Notes: generated from the letters alone by a model not told the origin. A stretch of DNA of 64,000 bases from Lysobacterales bacterium 15-68-25 (GCA_002279065.1 NCKB01000002.1:310001-374000); one strand, 5' to 3'. Counted from the first letter of the stretch, positions 9,425 to 18,975 are shown. Made by a program: numbers and translations.

Positions 9425-10276
9425 GTGACCCAGCGAAAATCCTATGCCGTCGGCACCGGCCTGTTCATCGTGCTCGGCTTTGCCGCACTGGCCTACCTGG
9501 CCACGCAGACCACCTCCGTGGCCAACGTGAGCCAGGGGCCCAGCTACGACGTCACCACCCAGTTCGCCAACGTCGGCCAGCTCAAGGAGCGTGCGCCGGT
9601 GAAGGTGGCGGGCGTGCGGGTCGGCCAGGTCGAGTCGATCGCGCTGGAACCCGGCAAGGAGGTGGCCGACGTCACCCTGTCGATCGACAAGAAGTACGGC
9701 CAGATCCCGGTCGACTCGGTCGCCACGATCTACACCAGCGGACTGCTGGGCGACCAGTACGTCGGCCTGCAGTACGGCAACGCCAAGCAGTACGTGAAGG
9801 ACGGTGGTCGGCTCGCCCTGAGCAAGTCCACCGAGCCGCTGGAGGCGATGCTGGCCAGATTCTTCGGTGCCGGTGCGGCAGCCGATGACCTGGGTGGCAC
9901 CTACGCGGTGAAGGCGCGCTTCAGCAACGTCGGCGCACTGTCGCCGGGCGCCCCGGTGAAGATGGCCGGCGTGGCGATTGGCAGCGTCAAGTCGGTGCAG
10001 GCCGACCCGGTCAAGCTGGATGCACTGGTGACCCTGTCGATCGACAAGAAGTACGACCAGATCCCCGACGACTCCTCCGCGGCGGTGTTCACCAGCGGTT
10101 TGATCGGCAGCCAGTACGTTGCGATCCAGCCCGGCGGCTCCCCCGACATGCTCAAGGACGGTGACGAGATGATCCTCACCCAGTCTGCCATGCAGCTGGA
10201 GGACCTGATCGGCAAGTTCCTGGTCAACGGCTCGCCCGGCGACAAGAGCGGCGGCAAGTCGTCCGACGCCAAGTGA
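9425..10276 (+). CDS. mlaD: MlaD with two tandem MCE domains
   Basis: 283 residues from GTG 9425. After one membrane helix (about 9-27) come two homologous MCE domains, roughly 41-118 and 160-238. They share FANVGQLKERAPVKVAG versus FSNVGALSPGAPVKMAG, the block TLSIDKKY, and TSGLLGDQYVGLQ versus TSGLIGSQYVAIQ. The C-terminal QLEDLIGKFLVNGS helix after the second copy matches the end of ordinary MlaD. E. coli MlaD has about 183 residues and one MCE domain, so this gene carries an internal duplication of about 119 codons. MlaD forms the periplasmic lipid-binding ring on MlaE. Confidence 0.93.
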   Translation: MTQRKSYAVGTGLFIVLGFAALAYLATQTTSVANVSQGPSYDVTTQFANVGQLKERAPVKVAGVRVGQVESIALEPGKEVADVTLSIDKKYGQIPVDSVATIYTSGLLGDQYVGLQYGNAKQYVKDGGRLALSKSTEPLEAMLARFFGAGAAADDLGGTYAVKARFSNVGALSPGAPVKMAGVAIGSVKSVQADPVKLDALVTLSIDKKYDQIPDDSSAAVFTSGLIGSQYVAIQPGGSPDMLKDGDEMILTQSAMQLEDLIGKFLVNGSPGDKSGGKSSDAK

Positions 10277-10311
10277 CGGTTTCCCGAAATCCCTCCCCCT
10301 GGAGTCTCCCC

Positions 10312-10986
10312 ATGTTGCGTCCCATCGCCCTAGCCCTGGCACTGACCTTCGGTGCCGCGCTCGCCACTCCGGCGCTGGCGCAGGATCCCGCCCCGGCGGC
10401 GTCCGCGCAGCAGACCCCGGAACAGGTCGTGCAGACCATCGCGCACGACCTCGACACCACCATCGCCGGCCACCGCGATGAGCTGAAGAACAACAAGGAA
10501 AAGCTCATCGGCGTGATCGATGACATTTTCCTGCCGCACTTCGACATCGACTACGCCTCGATCCTGGTGCTCGGCCAGCACGCGCGCGAGGCCACGCCGG
10601 AGCAGCGCGAGCGCTTCGCCAAGGCGTTCTACAACTCGATCACCAACCGCTACGCGGAAGGCCTGCTGAACTACACCAAGGGCGCGGTGGTGGTGCTGCC
10701 GTTCAACGGCGACCTCAACAACAAGCGCACCGTAGTGCGCACCCAGGTGGTGCTGGAGGACGGCAAGAAGGTCGCCGTCGACTACGCCTTCCGCAGGACC
10801 CGCAGCGGCGAGTGGAAGGCCTACGACGTGATCATCGAGGGCATCTCCTACGTCACCAACTACCGCAACCAGGTGGATGCGGAGATCCGCAAGGTCGGCA
10901 TCGACAAGTTGATCACCAACCTGGAGACGCGCGGCGAGGACGCCCTGAAGTCGATGGAGCAGGACAGCAAGGCCAAGGCGCCGTGA
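10312..10986 (+). CDS. mlaC: MlaC, periplasmic phospholipid shuttle
   Basis: 224 residues from ATG 10312, chosen because GGAG lies eight bases upstream and the product then begins with a clean signal peptide ending ALAQD. An alternative GTG at 10273 would overlap the mlaD stop but adds 13 residues before the signal. The mature part is a Tol_Ttg2/MlaC domain with DIFLPHFDIDY and the conserved RYAEGLLNY region. It ferries phospholipids between MlaA at the outer membrane and MlaD. Confidence 0.93.
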   Translation: MLRPIALALALTFGAALATPALAQDPAPAASAQQTPEQVVQTIAHDLDTTIAGHRDELKNNKEKLIGVIDDIFLPHFDIDYASILVLGQHAREATPEQRERFAKAFYNSITNRYAEGLLNYTKGAVVVLPFNGDLNNKRTVVRTQVVLEDGKKVAVDYAFRRTRSGEWKAYDVIIEGISYVTNYRNQVDAEIRKVGIDKLITNLETRGEDALKSMEQDSKAKAP

Positions 10987-11288
10987 GCACGACCGGTTGC
11001 CGATTCGAAGCGCGGGCCGATGGTGCCCTGGCTGTGAGCGGCGTACTGACTTTCGATACCGCCAAGGAGGCCTGGCTGGAGTTGCGCGGGCGCGTGGCCG
11101 ATGCTTCCGCGAAGGTGCTCGATCTTTCCGCGGTGGAGCGCAGTGACAGTGCGGGCCTGGCTTGCGTGCTGGCGGTGCTGGCGGATGCCGGGAAGCGCGG
11201 TCAACGCCTCAAGGTGAGCGGTTTGCCTGCCGGCATGCGTCGCCTGGCGCAGGTCTGCGAAGTGGAGCCGCTGCTGGCGGCCGATTGA
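10983..11288 (+). CDS. mlaB: MlaB, STAS-domain subunit
   Basis: 101 residues from GTG 10983, overlapping the mlaC stop by four bases (GTGA). It is a single STAS domain with the VLDLSAVERSDSAGLACVL segment, whose D-S-A-G motif is typical of MlaB. In E. coli MlaB stabilises and activates the MlaF ATPase in the cytoplasm. It is the last gene of mlaFEDCB and is followed by a strong terminator. Confidence 0.92.
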   Translation: MSTTGCRFEARADGALAVSGVLTFDTAKEAWLELRGRVADASAKVLDLSAVERSDSAGLACVLAVLADAGKRGQRLKVSGLPAGMRRLAQVCEVEPLLAAD

Positions 11289-11313
11289 TCGGGCCAGCGC
11301 GGCTGGTCCACAT

Positions 11314-11344
11314 GAAAAAAGGCCCCTCGCGGGGCCTTTTTTTT
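11314..11344. terminator. Bidirectional terminator between mlaB and mlaA
   Basis: GGCCCC-TCGC-GGGGCC hairpin at 11321-11336 is flanked by six A (11315-11320) and eight T (11337-11344), so it has a U-tract on either strand. It ends mlaFEDCB rightward and mlaA leftward. Confidence 0.92.
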
Positions 11345-11360
11345 GCGTCAGTCCGGGAGG

Positions 11361-12203
11361 TCAGTGGCCGCCGGAGTCCTGCTCGCTCTGGTCCGGATGC
11401 TTGTTTTCCCACTGATGCTGTTCCTGCAGCAGCTCGTCGGGATCGAAGCCCTGCTGGTCCAGTCCCTGCAACTGGTCGATCACACTCGTCGGCGGGTTGC
11501 CGTCGTAGATCTTGTAGAGCCGGCGCTGGCGGTAGGCGTCGCGCACGAATACATACGGATCGTAGGCCGACTTGAGGAAGCTTTCCGCATCGAAGGCGCG
11601 CGAGCGCAGGTTCACCAGGTACACCAGCTGCGGGATGTACTGTTCGCCGTAGTGGTAGCTGTGGTTGCGCGCGTAGATCGTCAGCGGATCGAAGAAGTAG
11701 CCGTCGACCGGAATCTGCCAGAAGTCGCGTGCGGTGGTCGGGCCCAGGAACGGCAGCACCACGTAGTCGCCCTCGGGGACGCCCCAGCGGGCGAGGGTGA
11801 TGCCGAAGTCGGTTTCCTGCAGCGGCAGGCCGAGCGAGCTGGCCGGATCGAACAGGCCGCCGATGCCCAGCGTCAGGTTGACCAGGAAGCGTCCAGTGCT
11901 CTGCAGCGCCTGCTTGGGCCGGGCCTGCAGCAGGTCATTGGCCACGGTCACCGGCTGGCGCAGGTTGGTGAAGAAGTCGCCGATCGAGCGGCGCACCGGC
12001 GGATTGGTGATCTTGCGGTAGCCCACGGCTACCGGCCGGATCACCGCCTGGTCGACTGCGTCATTGAACGCGTAGACCTTCCGGTTGTATTTCTCCAGCG
12101 GATCGTCGGTGCGGGGCTTGGCGATGGCGCAGCCGGCAAGCAGCGACACCAGGCCGAGCGCGGCGATCCGGCGCAGCCATGACGGGGTATGGGGGAGGGG
12201 CAT
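11361..12203 (-). CDS. mlaA: MlaA/VacJ outer-membrane lipoprotein
   Basis: 280 residues from ATG 12203; the lipobox LLAGC follows a short hydrophobic signal. The MlaA core DPLEKYNRKVYAFND, the NLRQPVTVANDLLQ helix and WGVPEGDYVVLPFLGP block are all present. MlaA forms a ring in the outer membrane that removes mislocalised phospholipids from the outer leaflet and passes them to MlaC. In E. coli mlaA is unlinked to the other mla genes; here it is convergent with mlaFEDCB. The tail is Gln/Asp/His-rich and probably flexible. Confidence 0.95.
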   Translation of the reverse strand: MPLPHTPSWLRRIAALGLVSLLAGCAIAKPRTDDPLEKYNRKVYAFNDAVDQAVIRPVAVGYRKITNPPVRRSIGDFFTNLRQPVTVANDLLQARPKQALQSTGRFLVNLTLGIGGLFDPASSLGLPLQETDFGITLARWGVPEGDYVVLPFLGPTTARDFWQIPVDGYFFDPLTIYARNHSYHYGEQYIPQLVYLVNLRSRAFDAESFLKSAYDPYVFVRDAYRQRRLYKIYDGNPPTSVIDQLQGLDQQGFDPDELLQEQHQWENKHPDQSEQDSGGH

Positions 12204-12342
12204 CGGTGTGTAATCCGTTGCGGTGCCGGGTGGGGAAATCAAAAATTAAGTGTACCGTCGGGTTTTATATTATGCACGCGTTTCGCCGCGCTTTCGTCCT
12301 GAACCGGCGGCAGCCCAACCGGGCATGATACGTGCTGGCGCA

Positions 12343-12371
12343 TTGCCAGCAAAGCGTACGCTGGCTACACT
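12343..12371 (+). promoter_or_regulatory. Predicted sigma-70 promoter of rpoZ
   Basis: TTGCCA at 12343-12348 and TACACT at 12366-12371 are separated by exactly 17 bases and lie 41 bases upstream of the rpoZ ATG. This gives rpoZ-spoT their own promoter, independent of gmk. Confidence 0.6.
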
Positions 12372-12412
12372 GAACGACCTTCCAAAGTTGCTTCACCGCC
12401 TGAGGATTTCGC

Positions 12413-12703
12413 ATGGCACGCATTACCGTGGAAGACTGCCTTGAGGTGGTCGACAACCGTTTCGAGCTGGTGCTGATGGCGACCAAGCGCGCCCGCCAGC
12501 TGTCCAAGGGCGCCGAGCCGGCCGTCAATCCGGACCACGACAAGCCCACCGTGCTGGCGCTGCGCGAGATCGCCGATCGCCGCATCGACCAGGCGACCAT
12601 CGACGAGATCGACCGCGCCGAGCGCGAGCGGGCCGAGCGCGAGGCGCTGGAGTGGGCCGCTGCCGAAGTGGACGACGATCTCTCCAAGGGTGGGGACGAC
12701 TGA
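12413..12703 (+). CDS. rpoZ: RNA polymerase omega subunit
   Basis: 96 residues beginning MARITVEDC with [19 protein letters not shown], the conserved omega core that wraps the beta-prime C-terminus. A GAGG ribosome site precedes the ATG. Omega helps assemble RNA polymerase and forms part of a ppGpp-binding site, which fits its place just before spoT. The Glu/Arg-rich tail ([10 protein letters not shown]) is variable in the family. Confidence 0.96.
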   Translation: MARITVEDCLEVVDNRFELVLMATKRARQLSKGAEPAVNPDHDKPTVLALREIADRRIDQATIDEIDRAERERAEREALEWAAAEVDDDLSKGGDD

Positions 12704-12869
12704 GCATGAGCTGCGACGGCACCATGCGCTGCGCGAGGCCGGTGGCGGAAGCTGCCGGCCTTCGTGTTGGTGCCTGCTGCCGTCCGGTCGTTCCGCGCGG
12801 GGTGCATCTCTGAGCGGGCAGCGCATTCCCGCACCCGTCGCCGCGACGGATCCTTCGCAGGACGCGGCG

Positions 12870-14996
12870 TTGCCGGACTACGTCCTGGCCCTGAAAGACC
12901 GGCTCGCCTACCTCCCCGATGACCAGGTCGAGCGCGTCGTACGCGCGTTCCGCGTCGGTGCCCATGCCCACGCCGGACAGGCGCGCAAGAGCGGCGAGCC
13001 GTACATCACTCACCCGGTCGCCGTGGCCGGCATCCTCGCCGAACTCGGCCTGGACGCCGAAACCATCATCGCCGCGATCCTGCACGACACGCTGGAGGAC
13101 ACCCAGCTCGGTCGCGATGAGCTGGCCGGCGAGTTCGGCGAGACCGTGGCCGAGCTGGTCGACGGCGTCACCAAGCTGGACAAGATGAAATTCGGCAGCC
13201 GGCAGGAGGCCGACGCGGAGAGTTTCCGCAAGATGCTGCTGGCGATGGCCCGCGACATCCGGGTGATCCTGATCAAGCTGGCCGACCGGCTGCACAACAT
13301 GCGCACGCTGGGCGCGAAAGACACCTCCTCGCGCCGCCGTATCTCGCGCGAGACGCTGGAGATCTACGCGCCCATCGCGCAGCGGCTGGGCATGAACAAG
13401 TTCAAGGCCGAGCTGCAGGACCTGGGTTTCCGCGGCCTCTATCCGGATCGCTACCGCGTGATCAGCGAGCGCATCCGCGCGGCGCTGGGCAACCGGCGCG
13501 AGGCGATGGGCAAGATCGAGGCGGCGCTCACCCAGCGCCTCGCCTCCGAGCACATCGAGGCCCGCGTGGTCGGGCGCATCAAGTCGCCGTGGAGCATCTA
13601 TTCGAAGATGCGCAGCGAGCACAAGACGTTCGCGCAGCTGATGGATGTCTACGGCTTCCGCGTGGTGGTCGATACGGCGATGCGCTGCTACATGGCGCTG
13701 GGCGCCGTGCACACGCTCTACAAGCCGGTGGATCGCCGCTTCAAGGACTTCATCGCGATCCCCAAGGCCAACGGCTACCAGTCGCTGCACACCGTGCTGC
13801 TGGGGCCCTTCGGCGCACCGATCGAGGTGCAGATCCGCACCGCAGAGATGGACTCGGTGGCCGAGCGCGGCGTGGCTGCGCACTGGGCGTACAAGACCGA
13901 ATCCGGTCCGGCCAACAGCGCCCAGGTGCGGGCGCGCGAATGGCTGTCCGCGCTCGCCGACAGCCAGGCCAACACCGCCTCGTCGAGCGAGTTCATCGAG
14001 AACGTCAAGATCGACCTGTTTCCGGACGAGGTCTACCTGTTCACCCCGCGCGGCGACATTCTCTCGCTGCCGCGCAACGCCACTGCGCTGGACTTCGCCT
14101 ACGCCGTACACACCGACGTCGGCCATCACGCGGTGGCCGCGCGCGTGGACAAGAAGCTGGTGCCGCTGCGCACGCGACTGGAGTCCGGACAACTGGTGGA
14201 GATCATCACCGCGCCGTCGGCGGTGCCGAACCCGGCCTGGCTGGAATCGGTGGTGACCGGCAAGGCGCGTACGGCGATCCGCCAGTTCCTCAAGCACCTG
14301 CAGCACGAGGATGCGGTCGACTTCGGCCATCGCATGCTCGATCGTGCGCTCGATGCGCAGGGCTCGAGCCTGGACGGCATCGCCCCCGCGGTGCTCGACC
14401 GTTTCCTTGCCGAGGCCAAGCTGCACCGGCTGGAAGAACTGCTGGCCGACATCGCGCTGGGCAACCGCATGCCCGACGTGGTGGCCGCCCAGCTGGTGGC
14501 GGCGCGGGGCAAGAAGGCGTCCCGCGCCGTGGCGACGGCGGCGCCGAGCAGCGAGAAGATCCGCATCACCGGCGCCGAGCGTGGTGTGCTGAGCTTCGCC
14601 AACTGCTGCCATCCGCTGCCTGGCGACGAGATCGTCGGCTACCTGTCCGCCGGCAAGGGCATCGTGGTGCACCGTGAGGAGTGCCCGAACGTGGCCGAGC
14701 TGCGCAAGCAGCCGGAGCGTCGCGTGTCGATCGAATGGGACCGCGACGTGCAGGGCGACTACCGCGCCGAGCTGCGCATCGAGGTCATCAACCGCCCCGG
14801 TGTGCTGGCCACGGTGGCCTCGGCGATCGCGGACGCCGATTCCAACATCGAGAACGTGGAATACGTCGAGCGCGACGCTGCGGCCGCCACGCTGCTGTTC
14901 ACCATGGAAGTGAAGAGTCGCCGCCACCTGGCCGAGGTGATCCGCCGCGTGCGGCGCACCGGCGTGGTCAGCGCGGCGCACCGCTACCCGCTCTGA
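12870..14996 (+). CDS. spoT: Bifunctional (p)ppGpp synthetase/hydrolase SpoT
   Basis: The HD hydrolase site (AAILHDTLEDT) is intact, the synthetase domain has the RFKD motif typical of bifunctional enzymes and the conserved PKANGYQSLHT, and TGS and ACT domains follow (EVYLFTPRGDI; INRPGVLATVA). This makes it SpoT rather than the synthetase-only RelA. The start is uncertain: no ATG precedes the conserved region in frame. TTG 12870 has AGGA upstream and gives 708 residues aligning with the usual start; GTG 12690 inside rpoZ would give 768. The downstream boundary is firm. It makes and degrades the starvation alarmone. Confidence 0.94.
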   Translation: MPDYVLALKDRLAYLPDDQVERVVRAFRVGAHAHAGQARKSGEPYITHPVAVAGILAELGLDAETIIAAILHDTLEDTQLGRDELAGEFGETVAELVDGVTKLDKMKFGSRQEADAESFRKMLLAMARDIRVILIKLADRLHNMRTLGAKDTSSRRRISRETLEIYAPIAQRLGMNKFKAELQDLGFRGLYPDRYRVISERIRAALGNRREAMGKIEAALTQRLASEHIEARVVGRIKSPWSIYSKMRSEHKTFAQLMDVYGFRVVVDTAMRCYMALGAVHTLYKPVDRRFKDFIAIPKANGYQSLHTVLLGPFGAPIEVQIRTAEMDSVAERGVAAHWAYKTESGPANSAQVRAREWLSALADSQANTASSSEFIENVKIDLFPDEVYLFTPRGDILSLPRNATALDFAYAVHTDVGHHAVAARVDKKLVPLRTRLESGQLVEIITAPSAVPNPAWLESVVTGKARTAIRQFLKHLQHEDAVDFGHRMLDRALDAQGSSLDGIAPAVLDRFLAEAKLHRLEELLADIALGNRMPDVVAAQLVAARGKKASRAVATAAPSSEKIRITGAERGVLSFANCCHPLPGDEIVGYLSAGKGIVVHREECPNVAELRKQPERRVSIEWDRDVQGDYRAELRIEVINRPGVLATVASAIADADSNIENVEYVERDAAAATLLFTMEVKSRRHLAEVIRRVRRTGVVSAAHRYPL

Positions 14997-15071
14997 CCGG
15001 CGCTTGCCTCGGAAGGGGCGGGCGTCGCACGATGCGGCGCTTCGCGATCCTTCCCCGAACCGAGGTGTCCC

Positions 15072-15455
15072 ATGTCCCGCAGCATCATCGCCACCGACCA
15101 GGCGCCCGCCGCCATCGGCCCTTACTCGCAGGCCGTGCGCGCCGGGAACACCGTGTATTTTTCCGGGCAGATCCCGCTGGACCCGGCGACCGGCGCGCTG
15201 GTGCAGGGCGACATCCGCACGCAGACCCGTCGCGTGTTCGAAAACCTCACTGCCGTGGCGGCTGCGGCCGGTGGTTCGCTGGCGCAGATCGTGCGCGTGG
15301 GCATCTACGTCACCGACCTGGCGCATTTCGGCGAGGTCAACGCGGTGATGGCCGAGTATTTCGAGGCGCCGTATCCCGCCCGCTCGACGATCGAGGTCTC
15401 GGCGCTTCCGAAGGAGGCACAGGTCGAAGTCGATGCGGTGATGGTGCTCGACTGA
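15072..15455 (+). CDS. ridA: RidA-family enamine/imine deaminase
   Basis: 127 residues, the full RidA length. The family blocks [22 protein letters not shown] and the active-site region [15 protein letters not shown] with its conserved Arg and Glu are present. RidA hydrolyses reactive 2-aminoacrylate and related imines made by PLP enzymes such as serine/threonine dehydratase. It lies between spoT and recG, as in related genomes. Confidence 0.95.
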   Translation: MSRSIIATDQAPAAIGPYSQAVRAGNTVYFSGQIPLDPATGALVQGDIRTQTRRVFENLTAVAAAAGGSLAQIVRVGIYVTDLAHFGEVNAVMAEYFEAPYPARSTIEVSALPKEAQVEVDAVMVLD

Positions 15456-15536
15456 TCCGTCGCCGCGGCCACCACCCACGCCGGTGCGCTCCCGCGCCGG
15501 TGCGGCGGGGTCGCCGCCTCGGCTAGGCTTGGCGGG

Positions 15537-17651
15537 ATGGCTGCCCGTTCCCGAATGACTCCCGCTCCCGCCGACGAGCCCCCCGGTCTCCGTCCGGTCA
15601 CCACGCTGCCCGGCGTCGGTCCGGGGCTGGCCGAGTCGCTGGCGCGACTTGGCCTGGATCGGGTGCAGGACCTCTGGTTCCACCTGCCGCTGCGCTACGA
15701 GGACCGCACCCGGGTCACGCCCATCGCCGACCTGCGCCCGGGCGACCGCGTGCAGGTCGACGCGGTGGTGGAGTCGGTGGAGCGCGGCTTCCGCTACCGG
15801 CCCCAGCTCAAGGTCGCGGTGAGCGACGACTCGCGGCAGACCTTGCTGCTGCGCTTCTTCCATTTCCATCGCGCGCAGGCCGACCTGCTCAAGCCGGGCA
15901 CGCGCCTGCTCTGCTACGGCGAGGTGCGCCTCGGGCCGCAGGGGCTGGAGATGGTGCATCCGCAGTACGAGCGACTGGCCGGCAACGCGCCGCTGGTGCT
16001 CGACGAGTTGCTCGACCCGATCTATCCCACCACCGAGGGCCTGGGCACGCGACGACTAGCCGGGGTGATCGGCAAGGCACTGGCGCTGCTGCCCGGCGAT
16101 GAGGCGCTGGAACTGATCCCGCCGGCGCTGTGCGTCGAGCACGGACTGACCTCGCTGCGCAAGGCGCTGCTGTACGTGCACCGGCCGCCGGCCGACGCCC
16201 ATCTCGGCCAGCTCACCCTCGGCCACCATCCGTCGCAGCAGCGCCTGGCCTTCGAGGAACTGCTGACCCAGCACCTGAGCCTCAAGCGCCTGCGCGCCGC
16301 GGTGCGCAGGCGGCGCGCTCCGGCACTGGGCGGCGACGGGGCGCTGGTCGCGCGCTTCCTCGCCGCGCTGCCGTTCCGTCCGACCGGCGCGCAGCAGCGC
16401 GTGGCGCGCGAGGTCGCGGCGGACCTCGCCCGGGCCAGGCCGATGCTGCGGCTGGTGCAGGGCGACGTCGGCTCCGGCAAGACCGTGGTGGCCGCGCTGG
16501 CGGCGCTGGCCGCGGTGGAGTCGGGCTACCAGGTGGCCCTGATGGCCCCTACCGAGCTGCTCGCCGAGCAGCATCTGCGCAATTTCCGCCAGTGGCTGGA
16601 GCCGCTCGGTATTGCTGTCGAGTGGCTGGCGGGCAAGGTGCAGGGCAAGGCCCGGCAGAAGACGCTCGCCCGCGTCGCCGAGGGGGCGCCGGTGGTGATT
16701 GGCACCCACGCGCTGATGCAGGAGGGCGTGCTGTTCGGACGGCTGGGGCTGGTGATCGTCGACGAGCAGCATCGCTTCGGCGTGCACCAGCGCCTGGCGC
16801 TGCGCGACAAGGGGCTGGAGGGCGAGCAGGTGCCGCACCAGCTCGTGCTGACGGCCACGCCGATCCCGCGCACGCTGGCGATGAGCGCCTACGCCGACCT
16901 GGACGTCTCGTCCATCGACGAGCTGCCACCGGGCCGCACGCCGGTGCAGACGGTGGCGATCTCCAACGCGCGCCGCGGCGAGGTGATCGAGCGCATCGCC
17001 CACGCCTGTCGCGAGGGGCGGCAGGTCTACTGGGTCTGCACGCTGATCGAGGAGTCCGAGCAGCTGCGGGCACAGGCCGCCGAGGTGGCGCACGCCGAAC
17101 TGGTGGCGGCGTTGCCGGACCGGCAGGTGGGCCTGATCCATGGCCGGATGAAGCCGAAGGACAAGCAGGCAGTGATGGACGCCTTCAAGTCCGGCGAGCT
17201 GGCCGTGCTGGTGGCCACCACGGTGATCGAGGTTGGCGTGGACGTGCCCAACGCCAGCCTGATGGTGATCGAGAACAGCGAGCGGCTGGGACTGGCCCAG
17301 TTGCACCAGTTGCGCGGCCGGGTCGGCCGCGGCGCGGTCGCCTCCAACTGCGTGCTGCTGTACCAGCCGCCGATCGGTGCGCTGGCGCAGGAGCGCCTGC
17401 AGGTGATGCGCGACACCAACGACGGCTTCCGCATCGCTGAGAAGGACCTGGAGTTGCGCGGTCCCGGCGAGGTGCTGGGCACGCGCCAGACCGGTCAGCT
17501 GGCCTTCCGCATCGCCGACCTCGCGCGCGACGCGCACCTTCTGGGTGCGGTGCAGGCCGTGGGCGAGGTGATGCTGCGCGAGCACCCCGGGTCGGCCGAA
17601 CGCCTGATCGAGCGCTGGGTGGGCGGCGCCGCCCGCTACGCGCACGCCTGA
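15537..17651 (+). CDS. recG: ATP-dependent DNA helicase RecG
   Basis: 704 residues. The N-terminal wedge domain starts with a helix-hairpin (LPGVGPGLAESLARLG), followed by the OB fold and helicase lobes with motif I GDVGSGKTVVA, motif II DEQH, motif III TATPIPRTLAM and the motif VI region HQLRGRVGRG. RecG regresses stalled forks and processes Holliday junctions and R-loops. ATG 15537 is used; ATG 15555 would remove six residues. Confidence 0.97.
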   Translation: MAARSRMTPAPADEPPGLRPVTTLPGVGPGLAESLARLGLDRVQDLWFHLPLRYEDRTRVTPIADLRPGDRVQVDAVVESVERGFRYRPQLKVAVSDDSRQTLLLRFFHFHRAQADLLKPGTRLLCYGEVRLGPQGLEMVHPQYERLAGNAPLVLDELLDPIYPTTEGLGTRRLAGVIGKALALLPGDEALELIPPALCVEHGLTSLRKALLYVHRPPADAHLGQLTLGHHPSQQRLAFEELLTQHLSLKRLRAAVRRRRAPALGGDGALVARFLAALPFRPTGAQQRVAREVAADLARARPMLRLVQGDVGSGKTVVAALAALAAVESGYQVALMAPTELLAEQHLRNFRQWLEPLGIAVEWLAGKVQGKARQKTLARVAEGAPVVIGTHALMQEGVLFGRLGLVIVDEQHRFGVHQRLALRDKGLEGEQVPHQLVLTATPIPRTLAMSAYADLDVSSIDELPPGRTPVQTVAISNARRGEVIERIAHACREGRQVYWVCTLIEESEQLRAQAAEVAHAELVAALPDRQVGLIHGRMKPKDKQAVMDAFKSGELAVLVATTVIEVGVDVPNASLMVIENSERLGLAQLHQLRGRVGRGAVASNCVLLYQPPIGALAQERLQVMRDTNDGFRIAEKDLELRGPGEVLGTRQTGQLAFRIADLARDAHLLGAVQAVGEVMLREHPGSAERLIERWVGGAARYAHA

Positions 17652-17722
17652 GCGGCACGCATTGTCGGGCTTCGCGTGCGACGCGTAAGCTAGCGGGCTA
17701 GACCCGACCGACGTGAAGGACC

Positions 17723-18670
17723 ATGAGCAAGCCGCAATTGCTGATCGATACCGACCCGGGCGTGGATGACGCGCTGGCGATCCTCATGGCGCACGCCCAT
17801 GCCGACGTCGTCGGCCTCAGCGTCGCCGCCGGCAACGTCGGACTGGGCCACACGGTGCGCAACGCGCGGACGCTGGTCGACCTGCTCGGCGCGCGCACGC
17901 CGGTGTTTGCCGGCTGCGCCAGCCCCCTGGTCCGGCGGCCGGAGGAGGATGCCGCCTTCGTCCACGGCAGCGACGGATTCGGCGACGTCGGATTCCCCGA
18001 GCCCGGGACGACAGCCGAGGACGAGGCCGCGGCGCAGGCGATTCTGCGCCTGACCCGGGAGAGGCCGGGCGAGCTGACCCTGGTCGCGCTGGCGCCGCTG
18101 ACCAACGTGGCGCTGGCCCTGCGACTGGATCCCGCGCTGCCGGAGCGGGTCAAGCGGCTGGTGGTGATGGGCGGCGCGGTCACCGGCCACGGCAACACCG
18201 GCAAGGTGCCGGCCGAATTCAACGTCGGCTTCGATCCCGAGGCGGCGCACGTGGTGTTCGAGGCCTTCCCGGCGTTCGATCTGATCGACTGGGAGGCGAC
18301 GCTCCGCTACGCCTTCGACGATGCCGAGTTCGATCGCTGGCTGGCCTCCGGCGACGAACGCGCGCGGTTCTTCGAGCAGGTGTTCGGTACCGCGCGAGCC
18401 TACAACCGCCAGCACGACCGGAGCGGCGTGATCGCCGCGGATGCCCTGGCCATGGCGGTGGCGATCGATCCTTCGATCGTCACGCGCAGCGAGCGGCGCC
18501 ACGTGGCGGTGGAGCTGGACGGGCGGCTGACCCGTGGCGCCACCGTGGTGGATTGGGCCGGACGGCTCAAGCGCCCGGCCAACGCGAACATCGTGCTGGA
18601 GGTCGACGCCGGGCGCTTCGCCGCCATGGTGCGGCGCGCGCTTGGCGCGGACGCTGCAGGACAAGGTTGA
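17723..18670 (+). CDS. Inosine/uridine-preferring nucleoside hydrolase
   Basis: 315 residues starting with the calcium-binding signature [15 protein letters not shown] of the nucleoside hydrolase family. The [12 protein letters not shown] block and [15 protein letters not shown] also fit, as does the late [16 protein letters not shown] segment with its Asp ligand near the end of the active site. It cleaves the N-glycosidic bond of ribonucleosides for salvage. Exact nucleoside preference cannot be read from the sequence. The next gene's promoter begins inside its stop region. Confidence 0.92.
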   Translation: MSKPQLLIDTDPGVDDALAILMAHAHADVVGLSVAAGNVGLGHTVRNARTLVDLLGARTPVFAGCASPLVRRPEEDAAFVHGSDGFGDVGFPEPGTTAEDEAAAQAILRLTRERPGELTLVALAPLTNVALALRLDPALPERVKRLVVMGGAVTGHGNTGKVPAEFNVGFDPEAAHVVFEAFPAFDLIDWEATLRYAFDDAEFDRWLASGDERARFFEQVFGTARAYNRQHDRSGVIAADALAMAVAIDPSIVTRSERRHVAVELDGRLTRGATVVDWAGRLKRPANANIVLEVDAGRFAAMVRRALGADAAGQG

Positions 18671-18696
18671 CCCCCGGCTTTCCGGCTGAGTACAAT
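18667..18696 (+). promoter_or_regulatory. Predicted sigma-70 promoter of rpmE2
   Basis: TTGACC (18667-18672) and TACAAT (18691-18696) are 18 bases apart, 33 bases before the rpmE2 start. The -35 box overlaps the nucleoside hydrolase stop codon. Confidence 0.65.
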
Positions 18697-18729
18697 GCCG
18701 CTCTTTTCACCCGCAGCTTTGAGCCTGTC

Positions 18730-18975
18730 ATGAAGCCCGATATCCATCCGAACTACCGCCCCGTGGTGTTCCAGGACCTGTCGTCCGATTTCGCGTTCCT
18801 GACGCGCTCGACGATCGCAGCGAAGGAAACCGTCAAGTGGGAGGATGGCAACGAGTACCCGCTGGTCAAGGTGGATATCTCCAGCCATTCGCACCCGTTC
18901 TACACCGGCAAGCAGAAGAGCATCGACCAGGGTGGTCGCGTCGACCGCTTCCGTCGCCGTTACGCACAGAAGTAA
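18730..18975 (+). CDS. rpmE2: 50S ribosomal protein L31, type B
   Basis: 81 residues: [16 protein letters not shown] at the start and [13 protein letters not shown] later identify bL31. The Cys pair that binds zinc in type A proteins is missing, so this is the zinc-free (B) paralogue that typically replaces the zinc form when zinc is scarce. No Zur-like box could be recognised by eye. It has its own promoter and terminator and is thus monocistronic. Confidence 0.95.
   Translation: MKPDIHPNYRPVVFQDLSSDFAFLTRSTIAAKETVKWEDGNEYPLVKVDISSHSHPFYTGKQKSIDQGGRVDRFRRRYAQK

Noticed and set aside
12690-12869. GTG start for spoT inside rpoZ
   Set aside because: It would overlap rpoZ by 14 bases and add 60 residues without family support; TTG 12870 fits the conserved start better, though this stays uncertain.
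12525-15959. Very long minus-strand frame (over 1100 codons) across rpoZ, spoT and ridA
   Set aside because: It is the reverse shadow of GC-rich spoT; no known domain is visible and the plus-strand genes are certain.
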